From CAZADA01 sp964526675 (GTDB taxonomy: Bacteria > Pseudomonadota > Alphaproteobacteria > Caulobacterales > Maricaulaceae): DNA of 64,000 nt. The DNA lies in the NCBI GenBank assembly GCA_964526675.1, contig CAZGLY010000006.1:40098-104097 (forward strand). The letters run 5' to 3'. Below are positions 1 to 9,354 of the stretch, in pieces (within the stretch, counting starts at the first letter, position 1; each line of letters starts with the position of its first letter). A program made the translations under genes and the position numbers. The notes beneath the pieces are model-generated. The model was not told the origin of the DNA. It did no database searches and worked only from the letters and a program-made list of their open reading frames with translations.

Positions 1-1115
1 ATGGCGGCACCCAAAGCCTCCACACCAACAGCTTGGACGAAGCGCTCGCCCTGCCCTCGACGTTCGCGGCCCGCATCGCGCGCAACACGCAGCTGTTGCT
101 GCAAACCGAAGCGCATATGGCCGACACGATCGATCCCTGGGGCGGCAGCTATTACGTGGAGCGGTTGACCGCCGACCTCGCCGCGCGGGCGCGCGAGCAC
201 ATCGCGGAAGTGGAGGCCGCCGGCGGCATGGCGCGCGCCATCGACCAGCGCCTGCCCCAGCAGCGTATTGAGGAGGCCGCAGCGCGCACCCAGGCCCGCA
301 TCGATTCCGGCCGCCAGCCCATCATCGGCGTCAATGTGTTCCAACCGGAGACGGACGACGACGTGCCGGTGCTGAAGGTCGACAATGTCGAAGTGCGCGC
401 GGCGCAAATCGCCCGGCTGAAGCGCCTGCGGGAAGAGCGGGACGCCGCGGCCGTCGAGGCGGCGCTCACCGCGCTCACCAATGGCGCGGCGGGCGACGGC
501 AATCTGTTGGAGCTGTGCGTCGCGGCGGCGCGCGCGCGCGCCACGGTGGGCGAGATGAGCGACGCGATGGAGGCCGTGTTCGCTCGCCATCGCGCCACGC
601 CCGCGGCGGTGAAGGGCGTCTACGCGCGCGAAAGCGGAGAGACTGAAGCGGTGAAGGCCGCACGCGCGGGCGCGAAGGCGTTCCGGGAACGCCACGGCCG
701 CGCCCCCAAGATCATGATCGCCAAAATGGGCCAGGACGGCCATGACCGCGGGCAAAAGGTGGTGGCGTCCGCCTATGCGGACCTCGGCTGGGACGTGGTG
801 ATCGGGCCGCTGTTCCAAACGCCGGAGGAGGCCGCCGCCCAGGCCGTCGAGGAGGATGTCCACGTCGTCGCCGCGTCGAGCCTGGCCGCGGGCCACCTCA
901 CCCTCGTGCCGGCGTTGCGCAACGCTCTTGGAAGCCTGGGTCGGGATGACGTCACGACCATCGTCGGCGGCGTGATCCCGCCCGATGACGTGGGCGTGCT
1001 TCGGCAAATGGGCGCAGCCGCGGTGTTCGGGCCCGGCTCGAGCATTGCGGAGGCGGCCGTGGCCTTGCTGGAGATTCTCGGGCCCCGGTTGGAACGCCGG
1101 GAACCGGCCGAGTAA
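1..1115 (+). CDS. scpA: methylmalonyl-CoA mutase, C-terminal part (5' end outside window)
   Basis: This is the last 370 codons of an adenosylcobalamin-dependent mutase; the reading frame is already open at base 3, so the gene begins upstream. It interconverts (R)-methylmalonyl-CoA and succinyl-CoA at the end of propionate and branched-chain degradation in the cytosol. The first visible residues (GGTQSLHTNS) are the conserved barrel segment of the large-subunit family. The C-terminal B12 domain shows the DxHxxG cobalt-ligand motif (GQDGHDRG, bases about 730-753), followed by the SSL and GG motifs of the cobalamin fold. Barrel and B12 domain sit in one chain, as in the classical about 715-residue enzyme. 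Ethylmalonyl-CoA mutase is the main alternative; I favour methylmalonyl-CoA mutase by the look of the barrel segment. Confidence 0.9.
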   Translation, partial: GGTQSLHTNSLDEALALPSTFAARIARNTQLLLQTEAHMADTIDPWGGSYYVERLTADLAARAREHIAEVEAAGGMARAIDQRLPQQRIEEAAARTQARIDSGRQPIIGVNVFQPETDDDVPVLKVDNVEVRAAQIARLKRLREERDAAAVEAALTALTNGAAGDGNLLELCVAAARARATVGEMSDAMEAVFARHRATPAAVKGVYARESGETEAVKAARAGAKAFRERHGRAPKIMIAKMGQDGHDRGQKVVASAYADLGWDVVIGPLFQTPEEAAAQAVEEDVHVVAASSLAAGHLTLVPALRNALGSLGRDDVTTIVGGVIPPDDVGVLRQMGAAAVFGPGSSIAEAAVALLEILGPRLERREPAE

Positions 1116-1132
1116 GGACCGCCAGGGCGGCT

Positions 1133-1600
1133 CTAGGTCCGCGTGACGCGTGCGGCGTAGCACCCTGGCTTGGCGTTGTGCAGGTGCAGATACGCGGCGT
1201 TGGGGTCGCTGAACATGGTGGTGATCGCGGCCTCGAGCGCGGTCCCGTCGACGACGTCCGCCGCGATCATGGCGTGTGTGGCGTCAAAGGCCCGCACGGA
1301 CATCAAGCGCTTACGGAACAGCTCGGGAATGGTCCCCGGCTCCGGACGCGCCTGAGCCACGTCGGCGCGGACATAAATGGCGTGGCTGGCCCGATAGGGG
1401 CCCGGCTCCGGCTGGTGGACAAAGTGGGTGAGGATCACGTCTTCGCCGACAGGCGCGTCTTCCAGGCTGATGCGGCACGGAAACCCCGGATTGGCGGTGA
1501 CGCGAACGCGCTTGGCGTCGCGCGTCGCGAGCTGTGCGTCCGACAACGCAAACACGTCCGAGAACAACGCCGGATCGAGGGCATGGATTTGAAAACTCAT
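1133..1600 (-). CDS. DUF1203 family protein
   Basis: A 155-residue soluble protein matching the DUF1203 family by its opening MSFQIHALDP, the segment PGFPCRISLEDAPVGE, and the YRASHAIYVR block near the middle. No catalytic role is established for this family. The start is ATG at 1600 because the DUF1203 homology begins there and a GAGAGG ribosome site lies 7-12 bases upstream; the frame stays open further upstream, but that extension is arginine-rich and non-conserved. It converges with the mutase gene and diverges from the YbjQ gene, so it is probably transcribed alone. No membrane segment or signal peptide is visible. Confidence 0.8.
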   Translation of the reverse strand: MSFQIHALDPALFSDVFALSDAQLATRDAKRVRVTANPGFPCRISLEDAPVGEDVILTHFVHQPEPGPYRASHAIYVRADVAQARPEPGTIPELFRKRLMSVRAFDATHAMIAADVVDGTALEAAITTMFSDPNAAYLHLHNAKPGCYAARVTRT

Positions 1601-1788
1601 GGCGGCGACCTCTCTGGGTGAGGCCGCATCGTGGAGCCGCCGCTCGTCGGCCGCCATCCGCTTCTTGCGCCACGAACGGCAGCGGCTGGTCGGCTCGATT
1701 GTGGCGCAACGCTGCCGGACTGGTTTACCGTTTGGCGCCATGGTGTGCGCGGGCGCGCTGTGTGGCCGCGCCCAGTGGAGACCGCATC

Positions 1789-2112
1789 ATGATCATCACC
1801 ACCACCCCCAGCATCGAGCGGCGCCCCGTGCGCGCCCATTGCGGCGTCGTGATCGGCGAAGCGATCTTGGGCGCCAACATTCTGCGGGATTTCTTCGCCG
1901 GTATTCGCGACATCGTCGGCGGCCGCTCCGAGGCGTATGAAAAGTCGATCCGCGAAGCCCGCACCATCGCCTTCAAAGAAATGCAAGACGAGGCGGAGAA
2001 ACTGGGGGCGAACGCCATTCTCGGCGTCGACATTGACTACGAAGTGATCGGCGAAAACGGCTCGATGATGCTGGTGTCGGTGTCAGGCACCGCGGTCGTC
2101 GTCGACGAGTAG
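1789..2112 (+). CDS. YbjQ/UPF0145 (DUF74) family protein
   Basis: A 107-residue cytosolic protein of the YbjQ family, sometimes described as a heavy-metal-binding-domain family although its role is not settled. Family features are the short N-terminal strand, GVVIGEAILGANILRDFFA, an amphipathic helix rich in Arg, Lys and Glu (SIREARTIAFKEMQDEAE), then GANAILGVDIDYEVIG and a final hydrophobic strand. This fold assembles into pentamers in solved homologues. The start at 1789 is supported by a GTGGAG ribosome site; the open frame runs back to 1534 but the extra stretch shows no homology. It stands alone, divergent from the DUF1203 gene and convergent with the next dehydrogenase. Confidence 0.82.
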   Translation: MIITTTPSIERRPVRAHCGVVIGEAILGANILRDFFAGIRDIVGGRSEAYEKSIREARTIAFKEMQDEAEKLGANAILGVDIDYEVIGENGSMMLVSVSGTAVVVDE

Positions 2113-2126
2113 ACCAGGCGGCGCGC

Positions 2127-2990
2127 TCAGTCGTCGCGGGCCAAGCGCGCGGCGAGGCTTGAGGTGTCCCAGCGGCCCCCGCCCATCGCTTGGACCTCGC
2201 TGTAGAACTGATCCACCAGCGCGGTGAGCGGCAGGCGCGCGCCGCTGGCGCGCGCGGCCTCCAGCGCAATGCGCAGATCTTTGCGCATCCAATCGACCGC
2301 GAAACCAAAGTCGTACCGCCCGTCCGCCATGGTGCGCGCGCGATTGTCCATCTGCCAACTTTGCGCCGCCCCTTGGCCCACGGCCGCCAACACACGCTCC
2401 ACGTCCAGGCCGGCCTTCTGGGCGAAGTGCACGCCCTCGGCCAAGCCTTGGACCACGCCGGCGATGCAAATCTGATTGACCATCTTCGTCAGCTGGCCGG
2501 CGCCGGCCGGGCCCACATGCACAATCGCCTTGGCGTAGGCGTCCATGAACGGACGCGCGGCGGCGAGGGCCGCGTCCGTTCCGCCGCACATGATGGAGAG
2601 TTGCCCGGCTTCCGCGCCCGCTTGCCCGCCGGACACCGGCGCATCGAGGAACAGCGCGTCGCGCGCATGCGCCGCGGCCTCCAAATCGCGCGCGAGATGG
2701 GCGGAGGCGGTCGTGTGATCAATGAGAACCGCGCCAGGAGACATCGCCGCTAAGGCCGGCTCCGCGACCGCGCGGACGTCCGCGTCGTCGCCCACGCACA
2801 TCATCACCGCCGCACAATCGGCCACCGCGTCCTCAAGGCGCGCCGTCGCCACGCCGCCATAGGCCTCCGCCCAGGCGCGCGCCTTTTCCGCCGTGCGGTT
2901 CCACACGCGCACGCTGTGGCCGGCCGCCGCCAAATGCCCCGCCATGGGAAAGCCCATGACGCCAAGCCCAATAAACGCTGTCGCGCCCAT
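2127..2990 (-). CDS. NAD(P)-dependent beta-hydroxyacid dehydrogenase (3-hydroxyisobutyrate dehydrogenase family)
   Basis: A 287-residue oxidoreductase of the 3-hydroxyisobutyrate/tartronate-semialdehyde reductase family. The N-terminal Rossmann motif is FIGLGVMGFPMAGHLAAAGH, the substrate loop is DAPVSGGQAGAEAG, and the catalytic lysine sits in GAGQLTKMVNQ, followed by the all-helical C-terminal domain. It probably oxidises a small 3-hydroxy acid such as 3-hydroxyisobutyrate (valine degradation), which would feed methylmalonate-semialdehyde and so match the methylmalonyl-CoA mutase nearby, but the exact substrate cannot be read from sequence. ATG at 2990 is preceded by AGGAG. It diverges from the acylase gene across a 199-bp intergenic region. 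Confidence 0.85.
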   Translation of the reverse strand: MGATAFIGLGVMGFPMAGHLAAAGHSVRVWNRTAEKARAWAEAYGGVATARLEDAVADCAAVMMCVGDDADVRAVAEPALAAMSPGAVLIDHTTASAHLARDLEAAAHARDALFLDAPVSGGQAGAEAGQLSIMCGGTDAALAAARPFMDAYAKAIVHVGPAGAGQLTKMVNQICIAGVVQGLAEGVHFAQKAGLDVERVLAAVGQGAAQSWQMDNRARTMADGRYDFGFAVDWMRKDLRIALEAARASGARLPLTALVDQFYSEVQAMGGGRWDTSSLAARLARDD

Positions 2991-3189
2991 GGCCGCACGC
3001 TCCTGTTGTGGGGTCAGCGAGCCGCGCGCCGTTCGCAACCTAGGACCGCCAACGACTTGCCTCTCTGTCAAGGGTGTGCAGGGTACAGCCAGGGGATGCA
3101 AACGCCAAAACGCGCCGGAGCGGCGGGCCTTCGCGCCAGTCCGTCATGGCGCGCCGCGGAACACCGCGAGACTCCAAGAGGACAGTGAG

Positions 3190-5607
3190 ATGGGCGCGCT
3201 GCGTGTAATCGGGTCGCTTGTGATCGGGGTCGTCATCCTTGTCGCGGCCGCCGCCGCCGGGCTCACAGGATGGATGACGTGGCGCTTCCACGCCTCCAAG
3301 CCCCAGCTGGAGGGCGCGGTGTCGGTCGCGCAGGCCCCGGGCGCGGCCGCGATCGCCCGCGATGGTTTCGGGATCCCCCACATTTTCGGCGAGAACGCGC
3401 CGGCGGTGTTTTTCGCTTTGGGCTACGCGCACGCCCAAGACCGCATGTTTCAGATGGACGGTCTGCGCCGGAGCATTCAGGGCCGGCTGTCGGAGCTCGT
3501 TGGCGCGCGCACGGTGGAGGTGGACGCCCGCGCCCGCCTCCTGGGCTATCACCGTATTGCGCGCCAAGGGCTTGAGGCCGTCGCGCCGGAGACCCGCGCC
3601 GTGCTGGAGGCCTACACGGCCGGCGTCAACGCCCTGATCACCGATCCCAGCTACGCGCCGGCGCCGGAGCACGCGTTGCTCTTCGCGGAGGTCGAGCCCT
3701 GGACGGCGGAGGACACCGCGGCGGTGTGGGTCTACATGGCCAACACGCTGACCTCCGGCCTCGCCCAAGATCGCGACGCCGTTGCGGTCGATGGCGTGCT
3801 GACGCGCGAGCAGCAAGCGGAGTTTTTCCAGCCCTACCCGACAGATTTTGCGCCTACGACCATCGCCTCCGAAGACTGGCCGGCCGCGGCCAACGCCACG
3901 GCGTCCGACGCGCCGCCCCTCGGCGTCACGACCGAGGAGGCTCCCCAGCCGGGCTCGAACGCTTGGGCGGTGAGCGGGACCCGCACCGCCAGCGGACGCG
4001 CCATGCTCGCCAACGACCCCCATCTCGGCCTGGCGGCGCCCGGAACGTGGTATTTGACGCGTCTGTCCTTGCCGACCGGAGACGTGGTGGGCGCGACTTT
4101 GCCTGGCGCGCCCTTCGTGATCATCGGGCGCAACGCCCACGCGGCGTGGGGCTTCACCAACACCGAAATCGACGGTGCGGATATTGTGGAGCGCGCGCCG
4201 ACGGCCGCCTCGCCCCTCCCGGAGGAGGCGATTGCGGTGCGCTTCGGCGCGACGGTGCGGGTGACGCCCGAAGCCACCGCCGATGGCGCGGTGCTCAAGC
4301 CGCCCTTTTTCGCGGCGGCGCAAAGTCCTGAGCGCGTGCGCGTCCTGCGCACGGTGGTCGACGATCCCAACAACGCCCTCGCCGATGTCATCTACGCCCT
4401 CAATCAGGGTGTCCGTTGGCGGGATCTGGAGGGCTTGCTTCCGCGCTGGGTCGCGCCGTCTCAGAACCTCACCTACGCCGAACGCGGCGCGAATGGCGAG
4501 GACGACCTGATCGCGTTTCGCGTGCTTGGGCGGGTGCGCGTGGCCCCCGCGTCAGCGCCCTGGACCCTGCTCGCGCCTTACGACAATCCTGGCGTGGTGA
4601 ACCCGCGCGACGGCCTGATCGTCAACGCCAACAATCAGGTGACGCCGGCGGACGCGCCCTTGACGCCGCCAGGGCGCTACGCCGCCCTTCGCGCCCTGCG
4701 CATCGACGAGCGCCTGCGGGAGACGCGGCTGCACGATCTTGATCGCTTCACCGACATCCAAACCGACGTCACGTCCGCTGAGGCGCAGCGGTTGAAAGTG
4801 GCGCTCTCACGGGCGCGCCCGCGCACCGCCGCCGGCGGGCTTCTGATGGCGATGCTGGAGGATTGGGACGGGCGCATGGGCGCTGACCGGCATGAGCCGC
4901 TGATCTTCTCCTATTGGATGCGCGCGGCGGCGCCGCGACTCTGGGGCGACGAGCTCGGTCCGACGTTCGATCGCTTCAATCGGGCTCGACGGGTGTTTGT
5001 GGATCGGGTCTTGAACGGCGCGCTTTCCCATTGGTGCGATGACGTCACCACGGACTTGCGCGACGGCTGCGCGGACATCCTGGGCCAAGCGCTGGATGAC
5101 GCGGCCGCGCGTTTGGCGGCGGACTTGGAGGTCGATCCGGCTGACCCCGAGCGTTTGTTGACGGTGCTGCTGGACGAGGAGAACCCGGTCACCTGGGGCG
5201 CGGCGCACCAGGCCGTTTTCCGCCATCCGTTGTTGGACCCGCTGCCGGTGCTCGGCCCGATGTTTCGAGTGTCCGTGCCCGTTGGCGGCGATGGCGGGAC
5301 CATCAACGTCGCGGCGTACCGGTTCCGCAATGGCGATTTCGAAGCGAGCCACGGCCCTGGTTTGCGCAGCGTGCACGATCTTGCGGATCTCGACGCCTCG
5401 CGGTTCATGATCGCCCCAGGGCAGTCGGCTCACCCGCTGTCGCCTCACTATCGCGATCTCGCGCCACTGTGGGCGGCGGGCGAATATGTCGAGATCCGCG
5501 CCGACTGGCCGGGCGCGCCGCGGGGGCCGGACGAGCCGTTGGGCGAATGGGTGGCGGAGTACGCGCCACCCAGCACACGCCTTTTGACTCTCGCGCCCAG
5601 CGAGTAA
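3190..5607 (+). CDS. penicillin acylase (penicillin amidase) family N-terminal nucleophile hydrolase
   Basis: An 805-residue precursor of the penicillin G/acyl-homoserine-lactone acylase family. An N-terminal hydrophobic segment (about residues 5-30) should send it to or across the inner membrane. The alpha-chain block with GYAHAQDRMFQMD is followed by a spacer and the autocatalytic site PGSNAWAVSG; Ser256, at bases 3955-3957, becomes the N-terminal nucleophile of the beta chain. HLGLAAPGTWY and the later NNQ block (NANNQVTP) are further family landmarks. Likely substrates are amide-linked acyl groups, for example quorum-sensing lactones or acylated amino acids; the sequence does not decide. 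ATG at 3190 has an AGAGGA site; the long upstream open frame is not conserved. Confidence 0.88.
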   Translation: MGALRVIGSLVIGVVILVAAAAAGLTGWMTWRFHASKPQLEGAVSVAQAPGAAAIARDGFGIPHIFGENAPAVFFALGYAHAQDRMFQMDGLRRSIQGRLSELVGARTVEVDARARLLGYHRIARQGLEAVAPETRAVLEAYTAGVNALITDPSYAPAPEHALLFAEVEPWTAEDTAAVWVYMANTLTSGLAQDRDAVAVDGVLTREQQAEFFQPYPTDFAPTTIASEDWPAAANATASDAPPLGVTTEEAPQPGSNAWAVSGTRTASGRAMLANDPHLGLAAPGTWYLTRLSLPTGDVVGATLPGAPFVIIGRNAHAAWGFTNTEIDGADIVERAPTAASPLPEEAIAVRFGATVRVTPEATADGAVLKPPFFAAAQSPERVRVLRTVVDDPNNALADVIYALNQGVRWRDLEGLLPRWVAPSQNLTYAERGANGEDDLIAFRVLGRVRVAPASAPWTLLAPYDNPGVVNPRDGLIVNANNQVTPADAPLTPPGRYAALRALRIDERLRETRLHDLDRFTDIQTDVTSAEAQRLKVALSRARPRTAAGGLLMAMLEDWDGRMGADRHEPLIFSYWMRAAAPRLWGDELGPTFDRFNRARRVFVDRVLNGALSHWCDDVTTDLRDGCADILGQALDDAAARLAADLEVDPADPERLLTVLLDEENPVTWGAAHQAVFRHPLLDPLPVLGPMFRVSVPVGGDGGTINVAAYRFRNGDFEASHGPGLRSVHDLADLDASRFMIAPGQSAHPLSPHYRDLAPLWAAGEYVEIRADWPGAPRGPDEPLGEWVAEYAPPSTRLLTLAPSE

Positions 5608-5647
5608 AGCCGGGGACGCAAGGCCCCTTTCCAGCCGTCACGAAACG

Positions 5648-6205
5648 CTACGGGATCGTAAAGAACCCGCCGCGGCGATAGCCCAAGAGCGCGGCCGCCT
5701 CCGCACGCTCGAACGCGACCACCCGCCCGACCAGGATCAGGTGATCGCCGCCTGGGTGGCGCGCCACCGTCTCACAGGCGAAGCGCGCCGCCGACGCCCC
5801 GATCCAAAGCGCGCCGGCGGGGCCTTGGGTGAACGTGGCGTCGTCGTGTCGAATATCGGGGTCCGTCGTGAAGCGGCGCGCCACGTCTTCTTGTTCGGCG
5901 TTGAGCACGCTCACGGCAAACCCCGCTGCGTCGCGAAAGGCCTCATACCGTTGGGAGTCCTTGCCGATGCACCACAACACCAGCGGCGGATCCAACGACA
6001 CCGAGGTGAACGAGTTCACCGTGATGCCCACGCCCGCCACGCCAGGCGTCGCCGCGGACGGCGCGCTCACCACCGTCACGCCGGTCGCAAACAGCCCCAT
6101 GGCGTCGCGAAACGCACGCGTGGAGGACGGCGCAGCCCCGCCGGCGGCGGACGGCGTCGCCTGCGCCAACGCAGCCTCGCCTGCGTCTTCAGGCTGATCG
6201 GTCAC
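5648..6205 (-). CDS. flavin reductase-like FMN-binding split-barrel protein
   Basis: A 185-residue protein of the flavin reductase domain family (HpaC/RutF type). After a low-complexity Ala/Pro-rich lead of about 28 residues comes FRDAMGLFATGVTVVSA, then GITVNSFTSVSLDPPLVLWC, the signature that binds FMN, and AGFAVSVLNAEQEDVARRF. Such proteins supply reduced FMN to a partner monooxygenase or act as stand-alone reductases; no oxygenase partner is adjacent, so the physiological acceptor is unknown. It starts with GTG at 6205 behind AGGCGAGG. It converges with the acylase gene and diverges from motB. Confidence 0.82.
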   Translation of the reverse strand: MTDQPEDAGEAALAQATPSAAGGAAPSSTRAFRDAMGLFATGVTVVSAPSAATPGVAGVGITVNSFTSVSLDPPLVLWCIGKDSQRYEAFRDAAGFAVSVLNAEQEDVARRFTTDPDIRHDDATFTQGPAGALWIGASAARFACETVARHPGGDHLILVGRVVAFERAEAAALLGYRRGGFFTIP

Positions 6206-6347
6206 CCTCGCCTCTCCCTACCCGTGCATGGTGACGCCGCGCCGCCATAGCCGCGCGGACGCCATGGCGTCAGTTTAACAACGGCGCGTGAAAGTTGTTC
6301 GCCGGTCCCCTCAGAGGACTCGATTCGCCACGGCTCGCGTCAGGTTC

Positions 6348-7259
6348 ATGGCTCAAGAACAGCCTATCGTCATCAAAAAGGTCAAGAAGGGCGGCGGCCA
6401 CGGCCACCATGGCGGCGCGTGGAAAGTCGCCTACGCCGACTTCGTCACCGCGATGATGGCGTTCTTCCTGCTGATGTGGCTGATCAACACGACATCCCCC
6501 GAACAACGCCGCGGGATCGCTGACTATTTCGCGCCGGCCAGCGTCAGCCCCACCACGTCAGGCTCCGGCGGCCTTTTGGCCGGCACGGAGTTCGGCCGCG
6601 AAGGCGTGCGGGGCCGTGGCAGCCATTCGGTGGTGGAGCGTCCCTCACCGCAGCAACAGGATGATGTCGACAGCAACGCGGCTGAAGGCGGCGCCTCTGA
6701 CCGGTCCGGCGCCGGACCGGACGACGATGAGAACGCCGTGGCGGCGGCGCTCGCACGCCGGGATGAAGCGGTTCTGCGCAGCGCCGAGCTGTCGCTGCGC
6801 CAAGCGCTCCAAGAACTCCCGGAGATCGCGGAGTTGTCGAAGAGCGTGATTTTGGATCAAACGCCTGACGGGTTGCGCATTCAGTTGATTGATCAAGAAG
6901 GCCGCCCGATGTTCGCGGCCGGATCCGCCGAGCCGACGGAGCGCGCGCGGCTGCTGCTCGACGCGGTCGTGCGGGTGGTGGAGCCGTTGTCCAACCGCAT
7001 CACGATTGCCGGCCACACGGACTCCGCGCCGAGCTTCGATCCCAGTCAGTCGAATTGGCAACTCTCGTCCGATCGGGCCAACGCGGCGCGGCGGCTGCTC
7101 CAAGCAGGCGGCCTCGACGCCCAAAGGCTCTACCAGATTGTCGGCAAAGCGGATTCCGACCCTCTCTTCCCAGACGACCCCTACCAGCCCGGCAATCGAC
7201 GCGTGTCCATCACGCTGATGCGCGAGGCGCCGGTGGTGCCGCCAGATCTGGAGTTTTAG
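6348..7259 (+). CDS. motB: flagellar motor stator protein MotB
   Basis: A 303-residue stator subunit. A basic, Gly/His-rich N-terminus (KKVKKGGGHGHHGG) precedes a single membrane helix containing the ion-carrying aspartate, Asp31, in AYADFVTAMMAFF. A low-complexity periplasmic linker (about residues 65-135) leads to the C-terminal OmpA-like peptidoglycan-binding domain with IAGHTDSAP and NWQLSSDRANAARR. MotB works with MotA as the proton channel of the flagellar motor; no motA gene is adjacent. ATG at 6348 is chosen because MAQEQPIVIKK is where stator homology begins; an in-frame GTG at 6288 has no good ribosome site. It appears to be a single-gene unit. Confidence 0.93.
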   Translation: MAQEQPIVIKKVKKGGGHGHHGGAWKVAYADFVTAMMAFFLLMWLINTTSPEQRRGIADYFAPASVSPTTSGSGGLLAGTEFGREGVRGRGSHSVVERPSPQQQDDVDSNAAEGGASDRSGAGPDDDENAVAAALARRDEAVLRSAELSLRQALQELPEIAELSKSVILDQTPDGLRIQLIDQEGRPMFAAGSAEPTERARLLLDAVVRVVEPLSNRITIAGHTDSAPSFDPSQSNWQLSSDRANAARRLLQAGGLDAQRLYQIVGKADSDPLFPDDPYQPGNRRVSITLMREAPVVPPDLEF

Positions 7260-7428
7260 GCGGCTCTGGAATTCGCCCCTAGGCGGTGCGCCCGCAAGCC
7301 CCCACACTGAGGGGCGCGTTTGTCGCGTCTCGGGGGCCTTTCCAGCGACGAGACAAGCCAAGGTCGTGCAGGCGGAGACAGGCGGTCGCGCGTCGGCGGC
7401 CGTGTCCGATGAGGTCGGATTTCGAGGC

Positions 7429-9270
7429 ATGTTCACCACCCCGGTCGCCGCCGCGCCAGCCGCGCCTGAATGGCAAGTGTGGGTCATCTTGGCCACCGCT
7501 GTGCTCGTGGTGGCGCTCTATTGTCTTGAGCGGTGGTCGATGGAGATCATCAGCTCCGGCTTGGTCGCGGGGCTGCTGATCCTGTTTCACGTCGCGCCGC
7601 ATCCCGCCTATGGCGCGCACGAAATCCTGTCCGGCTTCGCCAGCCCGGCGCTGATTGCGGTGATGGCCTTGCTGGTCGTCGCCCAGGGCGTGTTTCAAAC
7701 GGGCGCGTTGGATCGGCCGACGCGGCGGCTGGCGGCCATGGCGCGCGCGCGCCCGGCCGCGACGCTGGTGTGGGTCTTGGGCGTGGTGTTCGTGATCAGC
7801 GCGTTCATGAACAACACGCCCGTGGTGCTGATGTTTCTGCCGGTGATGGCCATGATTGCGGACCGCTTGGGGGCGGCGCCGTCGCGGGTGCTGATCCCGC
7901 TGTCGTTCGTGAGCATTCTGGCTGGCATGACGACGCTGATCGGGTCCTCCACCAACCTCTTGGTGGCGGAGGCGGCGGCCCAACACCCCGAAGCGGCGTT
8001 GAGCTTCTTTTCGCCCGCGCCCATGGGGCTGGTCCTGGCCGCGACCGGGCTGGTTTATCTGAGCGTCGCCGGCCCGCTGCTCTTGCCGGAACGGGCGCCG
8101 ACGGAGAACGGCGGCGCGAAAGCCGAAACGCGCCAGTTTATCGCGCAAATCGAAGTCGCGTTCGGCGACCGCTTGGCCGGCGCAACGGCGAGCGACGGCC
8201 GCTTTGAAGACCTCAAAGACGTGACCGTGCGTCTCATCATGCGCGACGATCGCCCGCTGCGTCCCCCCTTTGCGGGCGTGACGCTGCAAGCTGGCGACAT
8301 CGTCATCGTCAGCGCGACCAAGAGCGAGCTGGCGGACTTGCTGACGGCAGCGCGGGGCATTCGGCCGACCATGTTCACCGGCGCGCGGCCCCTGCCGAAT
8401 GAAGCGCCGCAGGAACTGGTGATCGTGGAAGCGGCCGTGGCGCCCGGCTCACGCCTGGTGGGGCGCACGCTCGCCCACACCTCATACTCGGTCCCGCCGG
8501 GCACCGTGGTGTTGGCGGTGCGCCGCAGCAGCCGCATGGCCCGCGACGGCGTGGCCGACATTCGTTTGGAGCCCGGGGACGTGTTGCTGATCCTCGGCGA
8601 CCCTCAGGATTTGAGGTCTTTGCGCGATCAGCGCGACGTGCTGCCTCTGGAATGGTCAAGCCACGAGCTGCCCAAGACCGAGAAGGCCGGCGTGGCGCGG
8701 ATCATCTTCCTCGGCGTGATCGGTTCGGCGGCGACTCAGTTGCTGCCGATCACGCACGCTGCGATCGCCGGCGCCGCGCTTATGGTCGCCACGGGATGTC
8801 TGCGACCGCGGCAAGCCGCGCGGGCGGTGGATTTTCGGATCTTCCTCCTCGCCGGCTCGTCGTTCGCCTTGGCCGGGGCGCTGGAGGTGACCGGCGGCGC
8901 GGACATGATCGCGGCCGGCGCGGTGTGGTTGGCGGCGCCGTTTGGCGCGTGGGGGCTGCTGTCGCTTCTCTTTTTGACGGTTGCGATCATCACCAACGCG
9001 CTCTCCAACAGCGCGACCGCGATCCTGTTCGCGCCCGTGGCGCTGAGCGCGGCGGATCTCACGGACGCGGATCCCATGGCGTTTCTGCTGGCGGTGCTCT
9101 TTGCCGCCAACTGCTCCTTCGCGACGCCGATCGCCTACCAAACCAATCTGCTCGTGCTGGGACCGGGCCGGTACCGGTTCGCCGACTTCATGACGATCGG
9201 CGCGCCGCTGGTGCTGTTGTTGTGGGCGGTGTTCACGATCGCTTTACCGTTCTTCTTCGACCTCGGCTAG
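7429..9270 (+). CDS. SLC13-family permease with internal RCK_C (TrkA_C) domains
   Basis: A 613-residue inner-membrane anion permease of the DASS/SLC13 group. About five to six membrane helices come first (including a conserved SAFMNNTPVVLMFLPVM and the SSTN motif in LIGSSTNLLVAEAA). A cytoplasmic region of about residues 215-400 follows, holding two RCK_C-like modules (DDRPLRPPFAGVTLQAGD and a second with EPGDVLLILGDPQDL), then a second helical block with NALSNSATAILFAPVAL. The transported ion is probably sulfate or a dicarboxylate coupled to sodium, but this is family-level inference. ATG at 7429 is preferred over an upstream in-frame GTG at 7366 because of the CGAGG site before it and the better N-terminus. 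Confidence 0.87.
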   Translation: MFTTPVAAAPAAPEWQVWVILATAVLVVALYCLERWSMEIISSGLVAGLLILFHVAPHPAYGAHEILSGFASPALIAVMALLVVAQGVFQTGALDRPTRRLAAMARARPAATLVWVLGVVFVISAFMNNTPVVLMFLPVMAMIADRLGAAPSRVLIPLSFVSILAGMTTLIGSSTNLLVAEAAAQHPEAALSFFSPAPMGLVLAATGLVYLSVAGPLLLPERAPTENGGAKAETRQFIAQIEVAFGDRLAGATASDGRFEDLKDVTVRLIMRDDRPLRPPFAGVTLQAGDIVIVSATKSELADLLTAARGIRPTMFTGARPLPNEAPQELVIVEAAVAPGSRLVGRTLAHTSYSVPPGTVVLAVRRSSRMARDGVADIRLEPGDVLLILGDPQDLRSLRDQRDVLPLEWSSHELPKTEKAGVARIIFLGVIGSAATQLLPITHAAIAGAALMVATGCLRPRQAARAVDFRIFLLAGSSFALAGALEVTGGADMIAAGAVWLAAPFGAWGLLSLLFLTVAIITNALSNSATAILFAPVALSAADLTDADPMAFLLAVLFAANCSFATPIAYQTNLLVLGPGRYRFADFMTIGAPLVLLLWAVFTIALPFFFDLG

Positions 9271-9354
9271 AGCGGACCGGGCGGACGCCACGGTCGGCGA
9301 CCTTGCGTCGCAGGGGCGACGCAGCGATGATGTTGGAAAGCTGCGAGGGCGAGA

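Noticed and set aside
7298..7315. GCCCC-N8-GGGGC stem after motB, considered as a terminator
   Set aside because: A five-base stem with a large loop and only TTT downstream is too weak to call.
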